Positions 35,436-43,971 are shown, counted from the first letter of the stretch. The stretch: DNA of 64,000 nt from Spirosoma linguale DSM 74 (GCA_000024525.1 CP001769.1:2032001-2096000); one strand, 5' to 3'. The notes: generated by a model not told the origin, from the sequence alone. Translations and numbers: made by a program.

Positions 35436-37718
35436 TTACCAGAAGTAAGTCAGGCTCAGCCGGACAAAGAAGGGCGTACCCGGCGTAAAGTGAATCTCTT
35501 CGACTGGAATGGCTTCCCCCTTCAGGCGGCTCATGGTGTTAAACTGCGTTTCTTTCCAGCGCGTATTCAGTAGATTTTGAACGGTTAAGCCAATGGTATA
35601 GTTTTTTCGGGCACCTCCCTGCCGGGTGTAATTCACCTGCATGTCCGTTACAAAATAGCCCCTGGCCACAATCGAATTGTCTTCATTGGCGGGGCGGTCG
35701 GCCATGTAGCGATAGCGCAATGAGCCGCTTAATCCGTGGGTCGTCTGCAGCGATACCCCACCGGTTGAGGTAAATACCGGTGCCAGGGGTAAATAATTCT
35801 GACCTGCTTCGGCGTCAAGCGATCGCGGATTGGCTGTATTCAGGTCGATGTCGGCAAACCAATGGCTGGTAATTTGATACCGGGCCGATAGATCAATCCC
35901 CATTCGACGCGAACGGCCACTGGGTTCTACCACACCCTCGTCGCCAACATAAACGAATTCCTGCTTCAGGTACAAATACCAGGCGGCTGCATTGACGAGC
36001 AGTTGAGGAAATGGTTTGAAAATGATGCCCGCATCTGACCCATAAGCACCCGGCAAAATCTCCCGTCCGTTCTGGGCCGTAACCACACGGGCATCGTTGG
36101 AATGGAAACCCTTGCCCGTACTGACATACAATTGAACATGCGGACTAAGGCTGTAGTAAAAATTCAGTTTGGGCGATACAATGGCCTGCGTTACGCGTCG
36201 GGTTGATGCGGGGTTACTGGTTAGGTCTTCGTATTGAGAACGGAAATAATCGACCCGAACGCCCGCGTTGATGCTGAATCGGCTGGAGACCTGAACGACC
36301 TCATCGGCATAAAGGGCGGCATTAACTTCGTTGACATTCCCGTACTTAAGCTGATTTAGTGTTTCTATCCGGTTTCTGGTATGCGATAATTCCGTACCGT
36401 GGGTCATGTCCTGCCGGTACTGAGCGCCCAGGGTCGTTGTCCAACTGGTTTTACCGAGGTTGGTCCGGGTGGCATAACTGCCGTTGTAGCCAAATAGATT
36501 CCGATGCTCTTTCTGCCGGATCTGATCGCCGTTAAGGCTGTCGTTGAGAAAGAACGTGAAGTTGGAATATAGTTCGAAATTGTAATTGCTGTAGAAAAAC
36601 TGGTTCTTGATGGTATGATTACGTGGCGTTACCGTGACGAGTTGCGCGTTGATGTTCGTCCGGCTTGTTTCGCCCCCTTCGGTCGGATCGATGGACCCGA
36701 ACCAGCCAATCAGCCCCGATGCGATAGCCCGGTCCGGTATCTGACCCGAATGATTCCACTTGCTCCAGAACGTCGAAGCCGTTACCGTCAGGTTCGTATT
36801 CTCTCCGATATGGCTATGGTATTTTCCCAGCACGTTGACTCGTTTAAAATGCTGAGGATTATCGAAGTACGAGTCGCTGTACGAGTATTCGGAGGCCAGG
36901 TAAGCCGATTGATTGTTCGCTTTTCCACGCGCGCCCAGTAAATCCAGCCCGGCCACCGCCCGGTACGTGTTGAACTGCCCCATTTCCAGCTTAACGAAGG
37001 AGCGATCCAGGGCGGTGCGTGTGCGGAAATCGGCCCAGCCGGCCGTTGCCAGATTGCCTTTATCGGTGGTATAAGGCCCTTTCCTGAAATCAACACCTTC
37101 AACTAATTCGGGAATAACGAAGTGCAGATCGGCATAACCCTGTCCGTGGGCATGAGAGACCATATTAACCGGCATCCCATCGACCGTTAGGCGAATGTCG
37201 GTGCCGTGATCCAGATCGAAGCCCCGCAGAAAGATCTGTTCGGCCTTCCCTCCGCCCGCGTGCTGGCCTATAAATAAACCAGGTACCAACCGGAGAATTT
37301 CCTGTGAGTTGGTGATGGGCCTCAGTCGGATATCCAGGTTACTGATCAGTTGCTGGGTATTGGCCTTCAGTGCCGACACGGTTACCGAACGCAGGGTCAC
37401 CGGTGCCACCGCCAGGGTAGTCTGCACATGCGTCGTCTGGTCATCCGTAATGGTAATCTCCTGCACGAGGTCGGCATAGCCCACATGCGAAAACTCGACT
37501 TTATAAGGCGATGCCACCAGTTTATCGAAGCGGTAGCGGCCCAGTTCATCGGTAAACGTTGTTTTACCTAACCCGGCCAGTTGTACGGTCACACCCTGTA
37601 GGGGCAGATGCGTAGCGCCATCGAACACCGTACCGGTAAGCGTACCCAGGTGGGCATACGCTGTCTGAATAGCCAGTAGAGCCAGTGCGAGTGTGAAAAC
37701 GATTCTTTTTGACTTCAT
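35436..37718 (-). CDS. TonB-dependent receptor of the DUF3500/HupE system
   Basis: About 760 aa; the ATG at 37718 gives signal peptide MKSKRIVFTLALALLAIQTA followed by YAHLG. Then a carboxypeptidase-regulatory-like domain (TGTVFDGATHLPLQGVTVQ), TonB plug with RLRPITNSQEILRLVPGLF and the distinctive VNMVSHAHGQGYADLHFVIP, and a 22-strand barrel ending in FVRLSLTYFW. The predicted cleavage (A-Y-A) leaves His as the first mature residue. It lies 45 bases after the HupE/UreJ gene and is the last gene of a tight operon with a DUF3500 lipoprotein, upstream of which are a His-rich sensor kinase and its regulator. I infer uptake of a metal or metal complex; no siderophore genes are near. Confidence 0.9.
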   Translation of the reverse strand: MKSKRIVFTLALALLAIQTAYAHLGTLTGTVFDGATHLPLQGVTVQLAGLGKTTFTDELGRYRFDKLVASPYKVEFSHVGYADLVQEITITDDQTTHVQTTLAVAPVTLRSVTVSALKANTQQLISNLDIRLRPITNSQEILRLVPGLFIGQHAGGGKAEQIFLRGFDLDHGTDIRLTVDGMPVNMVSHAHGQGYADLHFVIPELVEGVDFRKGPYTTDKGNLATAGWADFRTRTALDRSFVKLEMGQFNTYRAVAGLDLLGARGKANNQSAYLASEYSYSDSYFDNPQHFKRVNVLGKYHSHIGENTNLTVTASTFWSKWNHSGQIPDRAIASGLIGWFGSIDPTEGGETSRTNINAQLVTVTPRNHTIKNQFFYSNYNFELYSNFTFFLNDSLNGDQIRQKEHRNLFGYNGSYATRTNLGKTSWTTTLGAQYRQDMTHGTELSHTRNRIETLNQLKYGNVNEVNAALYADEVVQVSSRFSINAGVRVDYFRSQYEDLTSNPASTRRVTQAIVSPKLNFYYSLSPHVQLYVSTGKGFHSNDARVVTAQNGREILPGAYGSDAGIIFKPFPQLLVNAAAWYLYLKQEFVYVGDEGVVEPSGRSRRMGIDLSARYQITSHWFADIDLNTANPRSLDAEAGQNYLPLAPVFTSTGGVSLQTTHGLSGSLRYRYMADRPANEDNSIVARGYFVTDMQVNYTRQGGARKNYTIGLTVQNLLNTRWKETQFNTMSRLKGEAIPVEEIHFTPGTPFFVRLSLTYFW

Positions 37719-37763
37719 TTGTTGAACGCGTGCGGACCAAATTTCCGACAATTCCCCGTGCTT

Positions 37764-39131
37764 TCATAGTCCCGGAAAGTCAATCAGTTTCCTGGTACGC
37801 CAGGTCAGGTAGAGCGATAATACGACCAGGCCAATAAGTCCATAGGCTGCATAACCGACGACTTCTTCGATACCTCTGGTCAGGCTGTTACTCTGGCCGG
37901 ATACACGCTCAGCTATCCAGGCAAGGGCAGCAATCCCCGCCAGAAATGCCCCCGTCAGCCGGACAATCGCGTAGGAAGGGGTACGGCTCAGCAGGAGTAG
38001 CCACGGAATTACCAGCAAAATGATAAAGAGCTGCATGAGTTCGATGCCCAGATTAAAGCCCAGAATACTCAGCGCCATTGGGCCTGCATCCAGTTGAAGA
38101 TTTGTCAGCACGCTGGCAAACGCCAGCCCGTGAATAAGGCCGAAACCGGCAGCAATCCAGGCTTCACGACCCGCAAAAATGGGTCGTACCGCATGAACGG
38201 CGGATACCAAAATCGACAGGGCAATCAGAACTTCGACCGGCTGCGCTGGTAACCCAGCCCATTCGGGATACCTGGCTGCCAGCGATCCCAGCAGCAGCGT
38301 CAGGGAATGCCCTGCGGTAAAGGCCGTGACAATCAGCAGCAGCCGTTTCGAACTGTACCGAACTCCACCAAACCGCCCCCAACGCTGCCCGGCGCGGAGC
38401 AGCGGAGCAGGCAAAAGCAGCACCAGTAAAAAAAGTAAATGATCCGTACCTTCTGCAATGTGCTGCGTACCCAGTTTAATCATGGCAATAAAGCCGGTCA
38501 ATTGGCCTCCCGATGCCAGGTTGACGGGCAACGGCAGAATACGGTTGTTGACGATATCGAGGCTAATTGTGCCGACCTGTACCGGCTCGGCTTCGGCTAG
38601 TTGCCCGCGCTCCCAGTCCTGACGTACCGACACCAGAATGACATGGGTCATTACCTGATGCAATACCACATCGTAATAGAACTTAAACTGCCGCACATCG
38701 TTGCCCGCCGGAGGAATCATCTGTACCTGCGCGGTCAATTCGCGGTATACCCCGTTAACCGGGTTCTGGGTTTCATGAACGGTCATCTGCCCAACCGATA
38801 CCGTCCAGAAACGCCCGTCCGGGCTTTGTGGGCGAATGTGTGTTTTGAGGTAGGCCCGCAACTGAGGGCCCAAACGCGCCACTAGTCCCGCCGACGAATC
38901 GTTTACGGCATGACCCCAGGCCGATTGCAGCTCGAAGAGCGGAATCTGCAACTCGGCGTCGATGCGGTGGGGGTGAACGCTGAGCTGTACCACCGAGTTC
39001 GGCATGGGATGGGCGGTAGCCCGTTCGGGCTGGCCCAGGGCTACCATCAGGGTAACAAATACCAACAGCCATCCCGATAGACGGCTGTTGGTATTTGTTG
39101 ATTGATTTTCCAAAAAAGACGTTACGTTCAT
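37764..39131 (-). CDS. HupE/UreJ family membrane protein with N-terminal extracytoplasmic domain
   Basis: 455 aa. A signal peptide ends ERATA, so the mature chain starts HPMPNSVVQLSVHPH (His41 first). Residues about 41-205 form a soluble beta-rich domain outside the membrane; about seven hydrophobic segments follow, with the family motifs HIAEGTDHLLFLL, TAGHSLTLLLGSLA, EVLIALSILVSAVHA and GLIHGLAFASVL. HupE/UreJ proteins are nickel, cobalt or copper permeases where studied. It starts 23 bases after the DUF3500 stop. Conserved His and Asp in helices suit a metal path. The metal is not known. Confidence 0.87.
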   Translation of the reverse strand: MNVTSFLENQSTNTNSRLSGWLLVFVTLMVALGQPERATAHPMPNSVVQLSVHPHRIDAELQIPLFELQSAWGHAVNDSSAGLVARLGPQLRAYLKTHIRPQSPDGRFWTVSVGQMTVHETQNPVNGVYRELTAQVQMIPPAGNDVRQFKFYYDVVLHQVMTHVILVSVRQDWERGQLAEAEPVQVGTISLDIVNNRILPLPVNLASGGQLTGFIAMIKLGTQHIAEGTDHLLFLLVLLLPAPLLRAGQRWGRFGGVRYSSKRLLLIVTAFTAGHSLTLLLGSLAARYPEWAGLPAQPVEVLIALSILVSAVHAVRPIFAGREAWIAAGFGLIHGLAFASVLTNLQLDAGPMALSILGFNLGIELMQLFIILLVIPWLLLLSRTPSYAIVRLTGAFLAGIAALAWIAERVSGQSNSLTRGIEEVVGYAAYGLIGLVVLSLYLTWRTRKLIDFPGL

Positions 39132-39154
39132 TTTTTTGTGGTTAGGACAAGCCT

Positions 39155-40300
39155 CTAGTTGCCGCCATAATCGGTCGTATGGTCGCGCCAGACGGAGTGG
39201 GAGTGGGGGGTATTCCGGATGATGACCCCGCCCTGATACGAAAATTCGATCCAGACACTGGGTCCGTCAATCCTGACATAATCGCCCTGTGAACTCATGG
39301 CCGTCGTACCCGAAAAAGCGACATAGGTGTTGGCCAGTTCTGTGGTGTATTTGGTTAGTACCGCTGCTGCAAGGTTCGCATCCAGATCATTGACGTAGAG
39401 CTTGATGGCATTCAGCACCAGTGTCTGCTTGTCGCTGCTTAGGCTGCCTACCTGTAAACCCGATTTGGTCGCGGGAAATTTACCATCCTGACCCGGCCCG
39501 AGTACCAGATCGTTGTACGTGCCTGACAGCTTGGCTGTTGCCTGTTCGGTTGTACTCAGGCCCGTTAGCAGATTGGCAAAGGCCACCCGCTCCTGTTCGA
39601 AAGCTGCATAGGTTCGGTTGCCAGCCGTCACGGCCGCCTGGGGCTCGGTGCCCCGGAAAGCAGGTGTAACGCCCGTACTTACCCCGCCATTGAAGGTGAA
39701 AGGCTGGGTATAGTGGTGACCGGTGAACAAAATTGCCCACAGGCTGGAAGCACTGGGTGTGCCCAAAAACGAAATGTAGTAATTGCCCGCTCCATAAGTA
39801 GAGCCGCCACCGATTGTGTTCAGATAATCATCAGCGACCAGGTTCCCGATCATTTCATCATACCCTTCGTTCGTTGTGTTCAGCGTCAGTACGGCGACCA
39901 TCAGATTGCGAAAAGCGGCCAGCTGTGCATCGCTGAGTGAACCCAGGTTGATACCATTGCGAGCCGACATACCTGCGGGCAGGTTGGACCATTTCTGAGC
40001 ATTAGCTTTCGTATAGGTCAGTTGCAGGGTCGACTGCTGGGTACTGCTCAGGGTGGCCTTGAAGGCTTCGGCCAGGCAGACAATTTGCGCGACGCCCGTT
40101 GATGCACAAGTCGTTGTGGTGGCCGTGGCCGACAGCGTAGTCGTGATCGAGCTGGAGTTGTTCGTTGTGGAGCCCGTCGTTGAACCCGTTGTCGAGCCCG
40201 TTGAACTGCTGGTGTCGACATCCGTTGATTTGCAGGATGGGAAGAAACTGCTGGCTCCCAGGAGTATGAGCAGAACGACTGTTAAATTGTTTGTCTTCAT
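39155..40300 (-). CDS. DUF3500 lipoprotein
   Basis: 381 aa. Lipobox Cys near 23 (SFFPSC), then a Ser/Thr linker made of short tandem repeats (TGSTTGSTTGSTT), then the DUF3500 domain (about 75-381). Typical features: SDAQLAAFRNLM, GYDEMIGNLVADDYL, YYISFLGTPS, LFTGHHYTQPFTFNG, and the C-terminal TPHSHSVWRDHTTDYGG with two HxH-type clusters. The family has no known function to my knowledge, but it sits with HupE and a TonB receptor here. The lipid anchor and His motifs would suit a periplasmic or surface metal carrier handing metal between the receptor and the permease. It is first in the operon. Confidence 0.85.
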   Translation of the reverse strand: MKTNNLTVVLLILLGASSFFPSCKSTDVDTSSSTGSTTGSTTGSTTNNSSSITTTLSATATTTTCASTGVAQIVCLAEAFKATLSSTQQSTLQLTYTKANAQKWSNLPAGMSARNGINLGSLSDAQLAAFRNLMVAVLTLNTTNEGYDEMIGNLVADDYLNTIGGGSTYGAGNYYISFLGTPSASSLWAILFTGHHYTQPFTFNGGVSTGVTPAFRGTEPQAAVTAGNRTYAAFEQERVAFANLLTGLSTTEQATAKLSGTYNDLVLGPGQDGKFPATKSGLQVGSLSSDKQTLVLNAIKLYVNDLDANLAAAVLTKYTTELANTYVAFSGTTAMSSQGDYVRIDGPSVWIEFSYQGGVIIRNTPHSHSVWRDHTTDYGGN

Positions 40301-40649
40301 AATGTCATAATGTAGGCTGAGTAGTTTCTTCTCAGCGCCTGATCGTTTACTTATACAATACTCGAAACGGTTAATCGCTGTTGCACAGCCGATGATGTGT
40401 TGGGGTAAAGAGCTGGAAAGCTGTGGCGAATGAGCTGTTTACCGGATGATATCGACCTGTCTGCAACCTGCTTACAGTACAAAGGTCGCCTGTACAAAAT
40501 GAAGCGTGGAAAAAGAGTGGTCAACTCTACTCATTCGGGGGTAATTAGTCTGAGCTTGTGGTGAATTAGGAAAATTAGGGGGCTAATTTAGGCAAATGAA
40601 TAGTACGTCTACCTGGTAAAAGGGCTGTTCGCGCCTGACCATCTCCAGC
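40301..40649 (-). promoter_or_regulatory. Promoter/operator region of the DUF3500 operon
   Basis: Gene-free gap of 349 bases. On the minus strand GACCTTTG (40487-40480) is one base off the -7 consensus. Around it GTACAAA occurs twice as a direct repeat (plus-strand 40477-40483 and 40492-40498). Farther upstream AATTAGG, AATTAGG and AATTTAGG recur at 40564, 40573 and 40585. LytTR regulators bind pairs of short direct repeats, so either set could be the target of the adjacent regulator; this is inference. Confidence 0.4.
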
Positions 40650-41348
40650 TTATTTCATAAAAAGGCTGAAGAATTCTTTCTCGTAGCTGCTGCCAATGGG
40701 GATTTCCTCGTCTCCTATTACTATCATTTTACTGCGAATCGACTGAATTTTGTCGAAGGCAACGATAAATGACCGGTGAACGCGGATAAATTTTCCGGCT
40801 GGTAACTCGTCCAGCATAGCTTTTAAGGTAAGCCGCAAAACAACCGGGGACGCTTCCCGTAAATGGATCTTCAGGTAGTTATCCAGTCCTTCAATGAAGA
40901 TAATATCGGAAACAGTAACCTTCACCAGGCCATAATCAGCCCGGAAAAAGAGCTGTTTGGGTTCGGCCGTTTCCTGGTTATCTGTTTGCTGACGACTATG
41001 CCACCGGCTGTGGGCACGCTGCACCGCTTTGGCAAAGCGGTCGAAGGTATACGGTTTCAGCAGATAATCGACAGCTTCTACCTCGTAGCTCTCCAGCGCA
41101 TATTCGCTATAAGCTGTGGTGAAGATAACGAGGGTTTGCCGGGAGATGGATTTGGAAAAATCCAACCCCGACTCTTTAGGCATGTTGATGTCTAAAAAGA
41201 TCAAATCGACTGGGTTCGTTTCCAGATACAAACGAGCTTCTCCGGTGCGGGTGAACGTTTTTACGAGGTCAACCGAGTCGATGCGGCTACAGAAGGCGTC
41301 AATGACATCGAGGGCCGGACGTTCGTCGTCGAGTGCGATGGCTTTCAT
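40650..41348 (-). CDS. LytTR-type response regulator
   Basis: 232 aa. Receiver domain about 1-115 with acidic residues DDE (7-9), phospho-acceptor Asp53 in FLDINMPKESG, Thr in IFTTAYS and Lys in LLKPY. LytTR DNA-binding domain about 130-232 with DIIFIEGLDNYLKIHL, FIRVHRSFIVAFDKIQSI. The start codon overlaps the stop of the kinase gene by one base (TGATG), so the pair is translationally coupled. It lies 349 bases upstream of the DUF3500 operon on the same strand and is the likely regulator of that operon. Confidence 0.92.
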   Translation of the reverse strand: MKAIALDDERPALDVIDAFCSRIDSVDLVKTFTRTGEARLYLETNPVDLIFLDINMPKESGLDFSKSISRQTLVIFTTAYSEYALESYEVEAVDYLLKPYTFDRFAKAVQRAHSRWHSRQQTDNQETAEPKQLFFRADYGLVKVTVSDIIFIEGLDNYLKIHLREASPVVLRLTLKAMLDELPAGKFIRVHRSFIVAFDKIQSIRSKMIVIGDEEIPIGSSYEKEFFSLFMK

Positions 41349-42535
41349 CAGGATAATGTAAGGGTAAGATGGACACGAAAGTCGGTCGCGTCATTGTCGA
41401 TGGTTAGCTGATGAGCTCCCGGATACAGAAGTCGTAAGCGTTCTCCGGCGTTTTTTAAGCCCACACCTGTAGAGTTTTCGAACTGATTGATCGCCACTTT
41501 TTTGTTGGCTACGTAAAGGTGTAAACTATCATTCTCTATGCGTAAATGAATATCGATCGGTGATTCCTCGTCGGGGCTTACCCCGTACTTAAATGCGTTT
41601 TCAATGAATGAGAAGAGTAGCAACGGGGCAATTTCCAGTTGCTGCCCGTTGCCCTCCAACTGGTAGTTGAGCTGAACGGCATCGCGTAGCCGGGCTTTCT
41701 GAAGGTCAATGTAGTTGGCAATGTAGCTTAACTCCTTGTCCAGTGCTACTTTATCCCGGTGGGCATCGCGAATGATGTAGCGCATAAACTCCGAGAGCTT
41801 GACGATCGTATCGGCGGTCTGTTCATCCTGACGAATGGCCAGTGCGTAAATGCTGTTGAGCGTGTTAAACAGAAAATGCGGTTGTATCTGCGCTTTGAGT
41901 TGGCGAAGTTCGGCCTGTAACTGGTCGTTCTCAATCTGATGAAGTCGGCTGGCGGTAAGAAAAGAGATGGAAATGAGGGTACTAACACTGCCCAGTAAGA
42001 AAAAGATGGCCAGCTTTACCGGGAGTAGCAGCGTAAACGGTGGACCGTGGTGACCGCCGTGTCCTGTATCGACGGGATGGCCTATTGGCGACTGCTGTTT
42101 ATCAAATGACTCAGAAGGGTGGTTATGCTCATGGAAATGCGATTGGTGCGACAGGCCAGCGGGCTTTGGCAACATCATTTCCTCCACAAAGAGTTGTCGG
42201 GCCCAGGCCAGTGGCGTATTTTCAGGAGGCACTTTGAAGTAAAACCATTGCTCGATACGATACGGCAGATAGACCGCGGCCAGTATACAGCTCACCGCTA
42301 TAAGTACATATTGCCGGTATCGTTTGGTCAGAAACCAGCGGGGTACAAATTGCGTGTGGTTAAGGTAAGAGAACAGAACGAGAAAGATATAGGCCAGTCC
42401 ATTCTGTACCAGGTGTTCGTGCGGTCGTAGGGGAGACCAGCTTACGCCCGCATATACGCAGTAAATCAGCGGTAAAATTGCCAGCGCAAGGCCAATTAAT
42501 ACATGGGTGCTGTGGGCTCTTAACCAGTTAGCCAT
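41348..42535 (-). CDS. LytS-type sensor histidine kinase with a His-rich periplasmic loop
   Basis: 395 aa with four membrane segments (about 11-30, 45-60, 75-92, 172-193). The loop between the third and fourth, predicted periplasmic, carries nine His between 130 and 163 (SHQSHFHEHNHP ... GHPVDTGHGGHHG). The His_kinase domain begins near 205 with phospho-acceptor His220 in QIQPHFLFNTLNS; the ATPase has SFIENAFKYGV and GVGLKNAGERL. This kinase class usually has no such loop. Multiple HxH and HH pairs are typical Ni, Cu, Zn or Co ligands, so I infer metal sensing. It is first in an operon with its regulator. Confidence 0.92.
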   Translation of the reverse strand: MANWLRAHSTHVLIGLALAILPLIYCVYAGVSWSPLRPHEHLVQNGLAYIFLVLFSYLNHTQFVPRWFLTKRYRQYVLIAVSCILAAVYLPYRIEQWFYFKVPPENTPLAWARQLFVEEMMLPKPAGLSHQSHFHEHNHPSESFDKQQSPIGHPVDTGHGGHHGPPFTLLLPVKLAIFFLLGSVSTLISISFLTASRLHQIENDQLQAELRQLKAQIQPHFLFNTLNSIYALAIRQDEQTADTIVKLSEFMRYIIRDAHRDKVALDKELSYIANYIDLQKARLRDAVQLNYQLEGNGQQLEIAPLLLFSFIENAFKYGVSPDEESPIDIHLRIENDSLHLYVANKKVAINQFENSTGVGLKNAGERLRLLYPGAHQLTIDNDATDFRVHLTLTLS

Positions 42536-42557
42536 TCAATTTTTAGGGTAGGTTACG

Positions 42558-42565
42558 CAAAAGTA
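42558..42565 (-). promoter_or_regulatory. -7 promoter element of the kinase/regulator operon
   Basis: On the minus strand TACTTTTG matches TAnnTTTG exactly, 23 bases before the kinase start at 42535. The -33 region is poor (no TTTG at the expected distance), which may point to activation. Confidence 0.5.
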
Positions 42566-42649
42566 TACCAACCAACCGGCGTTCGGGAATAATTGTGGCT
42601 AATGGGTTAAAAATGGGGGTATATAGCTTTCTTTCTGGCTAGCGGATCG

Positions 42650-42761
42650 GCATAGTCTTTGACTATGTCGGAGTGTTATCCGGTCTCTGACCGGTATGGT
42701 TGACCTAGCCCAAATACCGGTCAGAGACCGGACAACACCCGTACATAGTCACAGACTATGC
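42650..42761. repeat. Long inverted repeat upstream of the kinase gene
   Basis: Arms 42650-42697 and 42714-42761 pair over about 48 bases with few mismatches; the inner arm has CCGGTCTCTGACCGGTAT, the outer arm GCATAGTCTTTGACTATG, which is itself partly palindromic. Loop 16 bases. It separates the NmrA-like gene's end from the kinase promoter. Confidence 0.88.
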
Positions 42762-42827
42762 CCAACGTCCAACGCCTTGCGTACGGTTACAGGTTGAACC
42801 TCTCCGGACGCTTTGTTTCGGGAAAAA

Positions 42828-43472
42828 TCAATAGCCAACCGTAAATCGTTTCTGAATAAACTGCGGCTGCTCCAGTTCGTTGATAATGGCTACCGCCAGA
42901 TCAGCTACGGATATATTGTTCTCGCCTTTGTCATCGAAAACGGGCTGGTCGGTGCCCAAGCGAAATGTACCGGTCCGCTCGCCGGGTGCCAGATTGATGG
43001 CCGGGCTCAGGAATGTCCAGTCGAGGGTTGTATTCTGGCGTAAATGGCTGAGGTAATCACGGGCGGCCGTAGCGCCCGGCTTGTACGCTGCCGGAAACTG
43101 AGGTGTATCGACTAACTGAACACCCGGCGCCACTTCCAGACTTCCCGCGCCACCAACCACCAAAAGCCGTTTAACCCCCGACTGTTCAGTGCCGTTTTGA
43201 ATCGCTTCCGACCCTCTCAGAAAATCATCGTAGAGGTTTGGGTTCGTCCAGCCTGCGTTAAATGCGTTGACAACGGCATCATGCCCCGCAACCAGCTCAG
43301 CAACAGCAGCGGTATCATATACGTCGCCCAGCTGAATATTAAGGTTTTCGTGACCAACGGTGATTTTTTCGGGGTGGCGAACAATGGCTGTCACGCTATG
43401 ACCACGGGTCAGGGCTTCTTCCAGAACGGCAGAGCCAACAAAGCCGGATGCTCCAATTAAGGCAAGTTTCAT
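42828..43472 (-). CDS. NmrA-like / atypical SDR NAD(P)-binding protein
   Basis: 214 aa with the Rossmann signature LIGASGFVGSAVLEEAL at the N-terminus and VVGGAGSLEVAPG in the middle. It belongs to the NAD(P)-binding protein group related to YwnB and to flavin-reductase-like BLVRB proteins, which often act as redox sensors or quinone/flavin reductases. It is followed upstream on the same strand by an Rrf2 regulator gene, the same pairing as ywnA-ywnB in Bacillus. A palindromic operator lies 29-53 bases before its start, nearly identical to one before the regulator gene. Substrate unknown. Confidence 0.88.
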   Translation of the reverse strand: MKLALIGASGFVGSAVLEEALTRGHSVTAIVRHPEKITVGHENLNIQLGDVYDTAAVAELVAGHDAVVNAFNAGWTNPNLYDDFLRGSEAIQNGTEQSGVKRLLVVGGAGSLEVAPGVQLVDTPQFPAAYKPGATAARDYLSHLRQNTTLDWTFLSPAINLAPGERTGTFRLGTDQPVFDDKGENNISVADLAVAIINELEQPQFIQKRFTVGY

Positions 43473-43500
43473 AATATTGATTGGTTAGTTAACGTGTATA

Positions 43501-43525
43501 GTGTAATTTAAAATGTTACAGTTTT
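43501..43525 (-). promoter_or_regulatory. Predicted Rrf2 operator before the NmrA-like gene
   Basis: TGTAA-N9-TTACA palindrome followed by GTTTT. The same half-sites, spacing and flanks (GTGTAAT ... GTTACAGTTTT) occur at 43947-43971 before the regulator gene, while the nine spacer bases differ, so selection on the half-sites is likely. Confidence 0.72.
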
Positions 43526-43536
43526 GGTGAAAAAAA

Positions 43537-43944
43537 TTAGTCGAATCGACGACTGAAATCCGCCAGTGTGGTATCGCCCAGTTTGTGAAGGAGGGCCTCT
43601 TCGGCTTCCTGATACAAACCATCCAGATGTTGGTTAATCTGTTTGCCAACCGGACAGTTTGGATTTGGGTCGTTGCGGGATGTTCCCAGGAAAGCGCCCT
43701 GACGTGTGGCCAGGAAAACATCCGATACACGAATTTGAGCGGCTGATTTTGCCAGCATACTTCCCCCATACTTCCCTTCCCGGCTAACAACCAACCCCTT
43801 GTTGCGGAGGTTTATAAGCTCTTTGCGAACAAGTACCGGATTGATGTTTATGCTACCCGCCAGCAGGTCAGACGGCAGCCATTCGCCGTTGGCCTTTGCC
43901 AGCAGCGTTAGTATGTGCATCGATATGGCGAATCGTCCGGTCAT
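43537..43944 (-). CDS. Rrf2 family transcriptional regulator
   Basis: 135 aa. Winged helix-turn-helix in the N-terminal 70 residues (LTLLAKANGEWLPSDLLAGSININPVLVRKELINLR), wing GKYGGSMLAK, then the dimerisation helix. Only one Cys is present (NPNCPVGK, near residue 93), not the three-Cys cluster of IscR/NsrR, so it is not an Fe-S type; it fits the YwnA/CymR-like branch. It probably represses itself and the neighbouring NmrA-like gene through the paired palindromes. The operator at 43947 lies directly before its start codon. Inducer unknown; a redox signal at the single Cys is possible. Confidence 0.9.
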   Translation of the reverse strand: MTGRFAISMHILTLLAKANGEWLPSDLLAGSININPVLVRKELINLRNKGLVVSREGKYGGSMLAKSAAQIRVSDVFLATRQGAFLGTSRNDPNPNCPVGKQINQHLDGLYQEAEEALLHKLGDTTLADFSRRFD

Positions 43945-43946
43945 TA

Positions 43947-43971
43947 GTGTAATATGTATTGTTACAGTTTT
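43947..43971 (-). promoter_or_regulatory. Predicted Rrf2 operator before the regulator gene
   Basis: TGTAA-N9-TTACA with flanks identical to the site at 43501-43525. It begins two bases upstream of the start codon at 43944, so binding would block initiation: the expected place for autoregulation. Confidence 0.72.

Noticed and set aside
39998..40300. CRISPR-like or satellite repeat in the DUF3500 gene
   Set aside because: The short tandem units only encode the Ser/Thr linker of a lipoprotein; they are too short and too few for an array.
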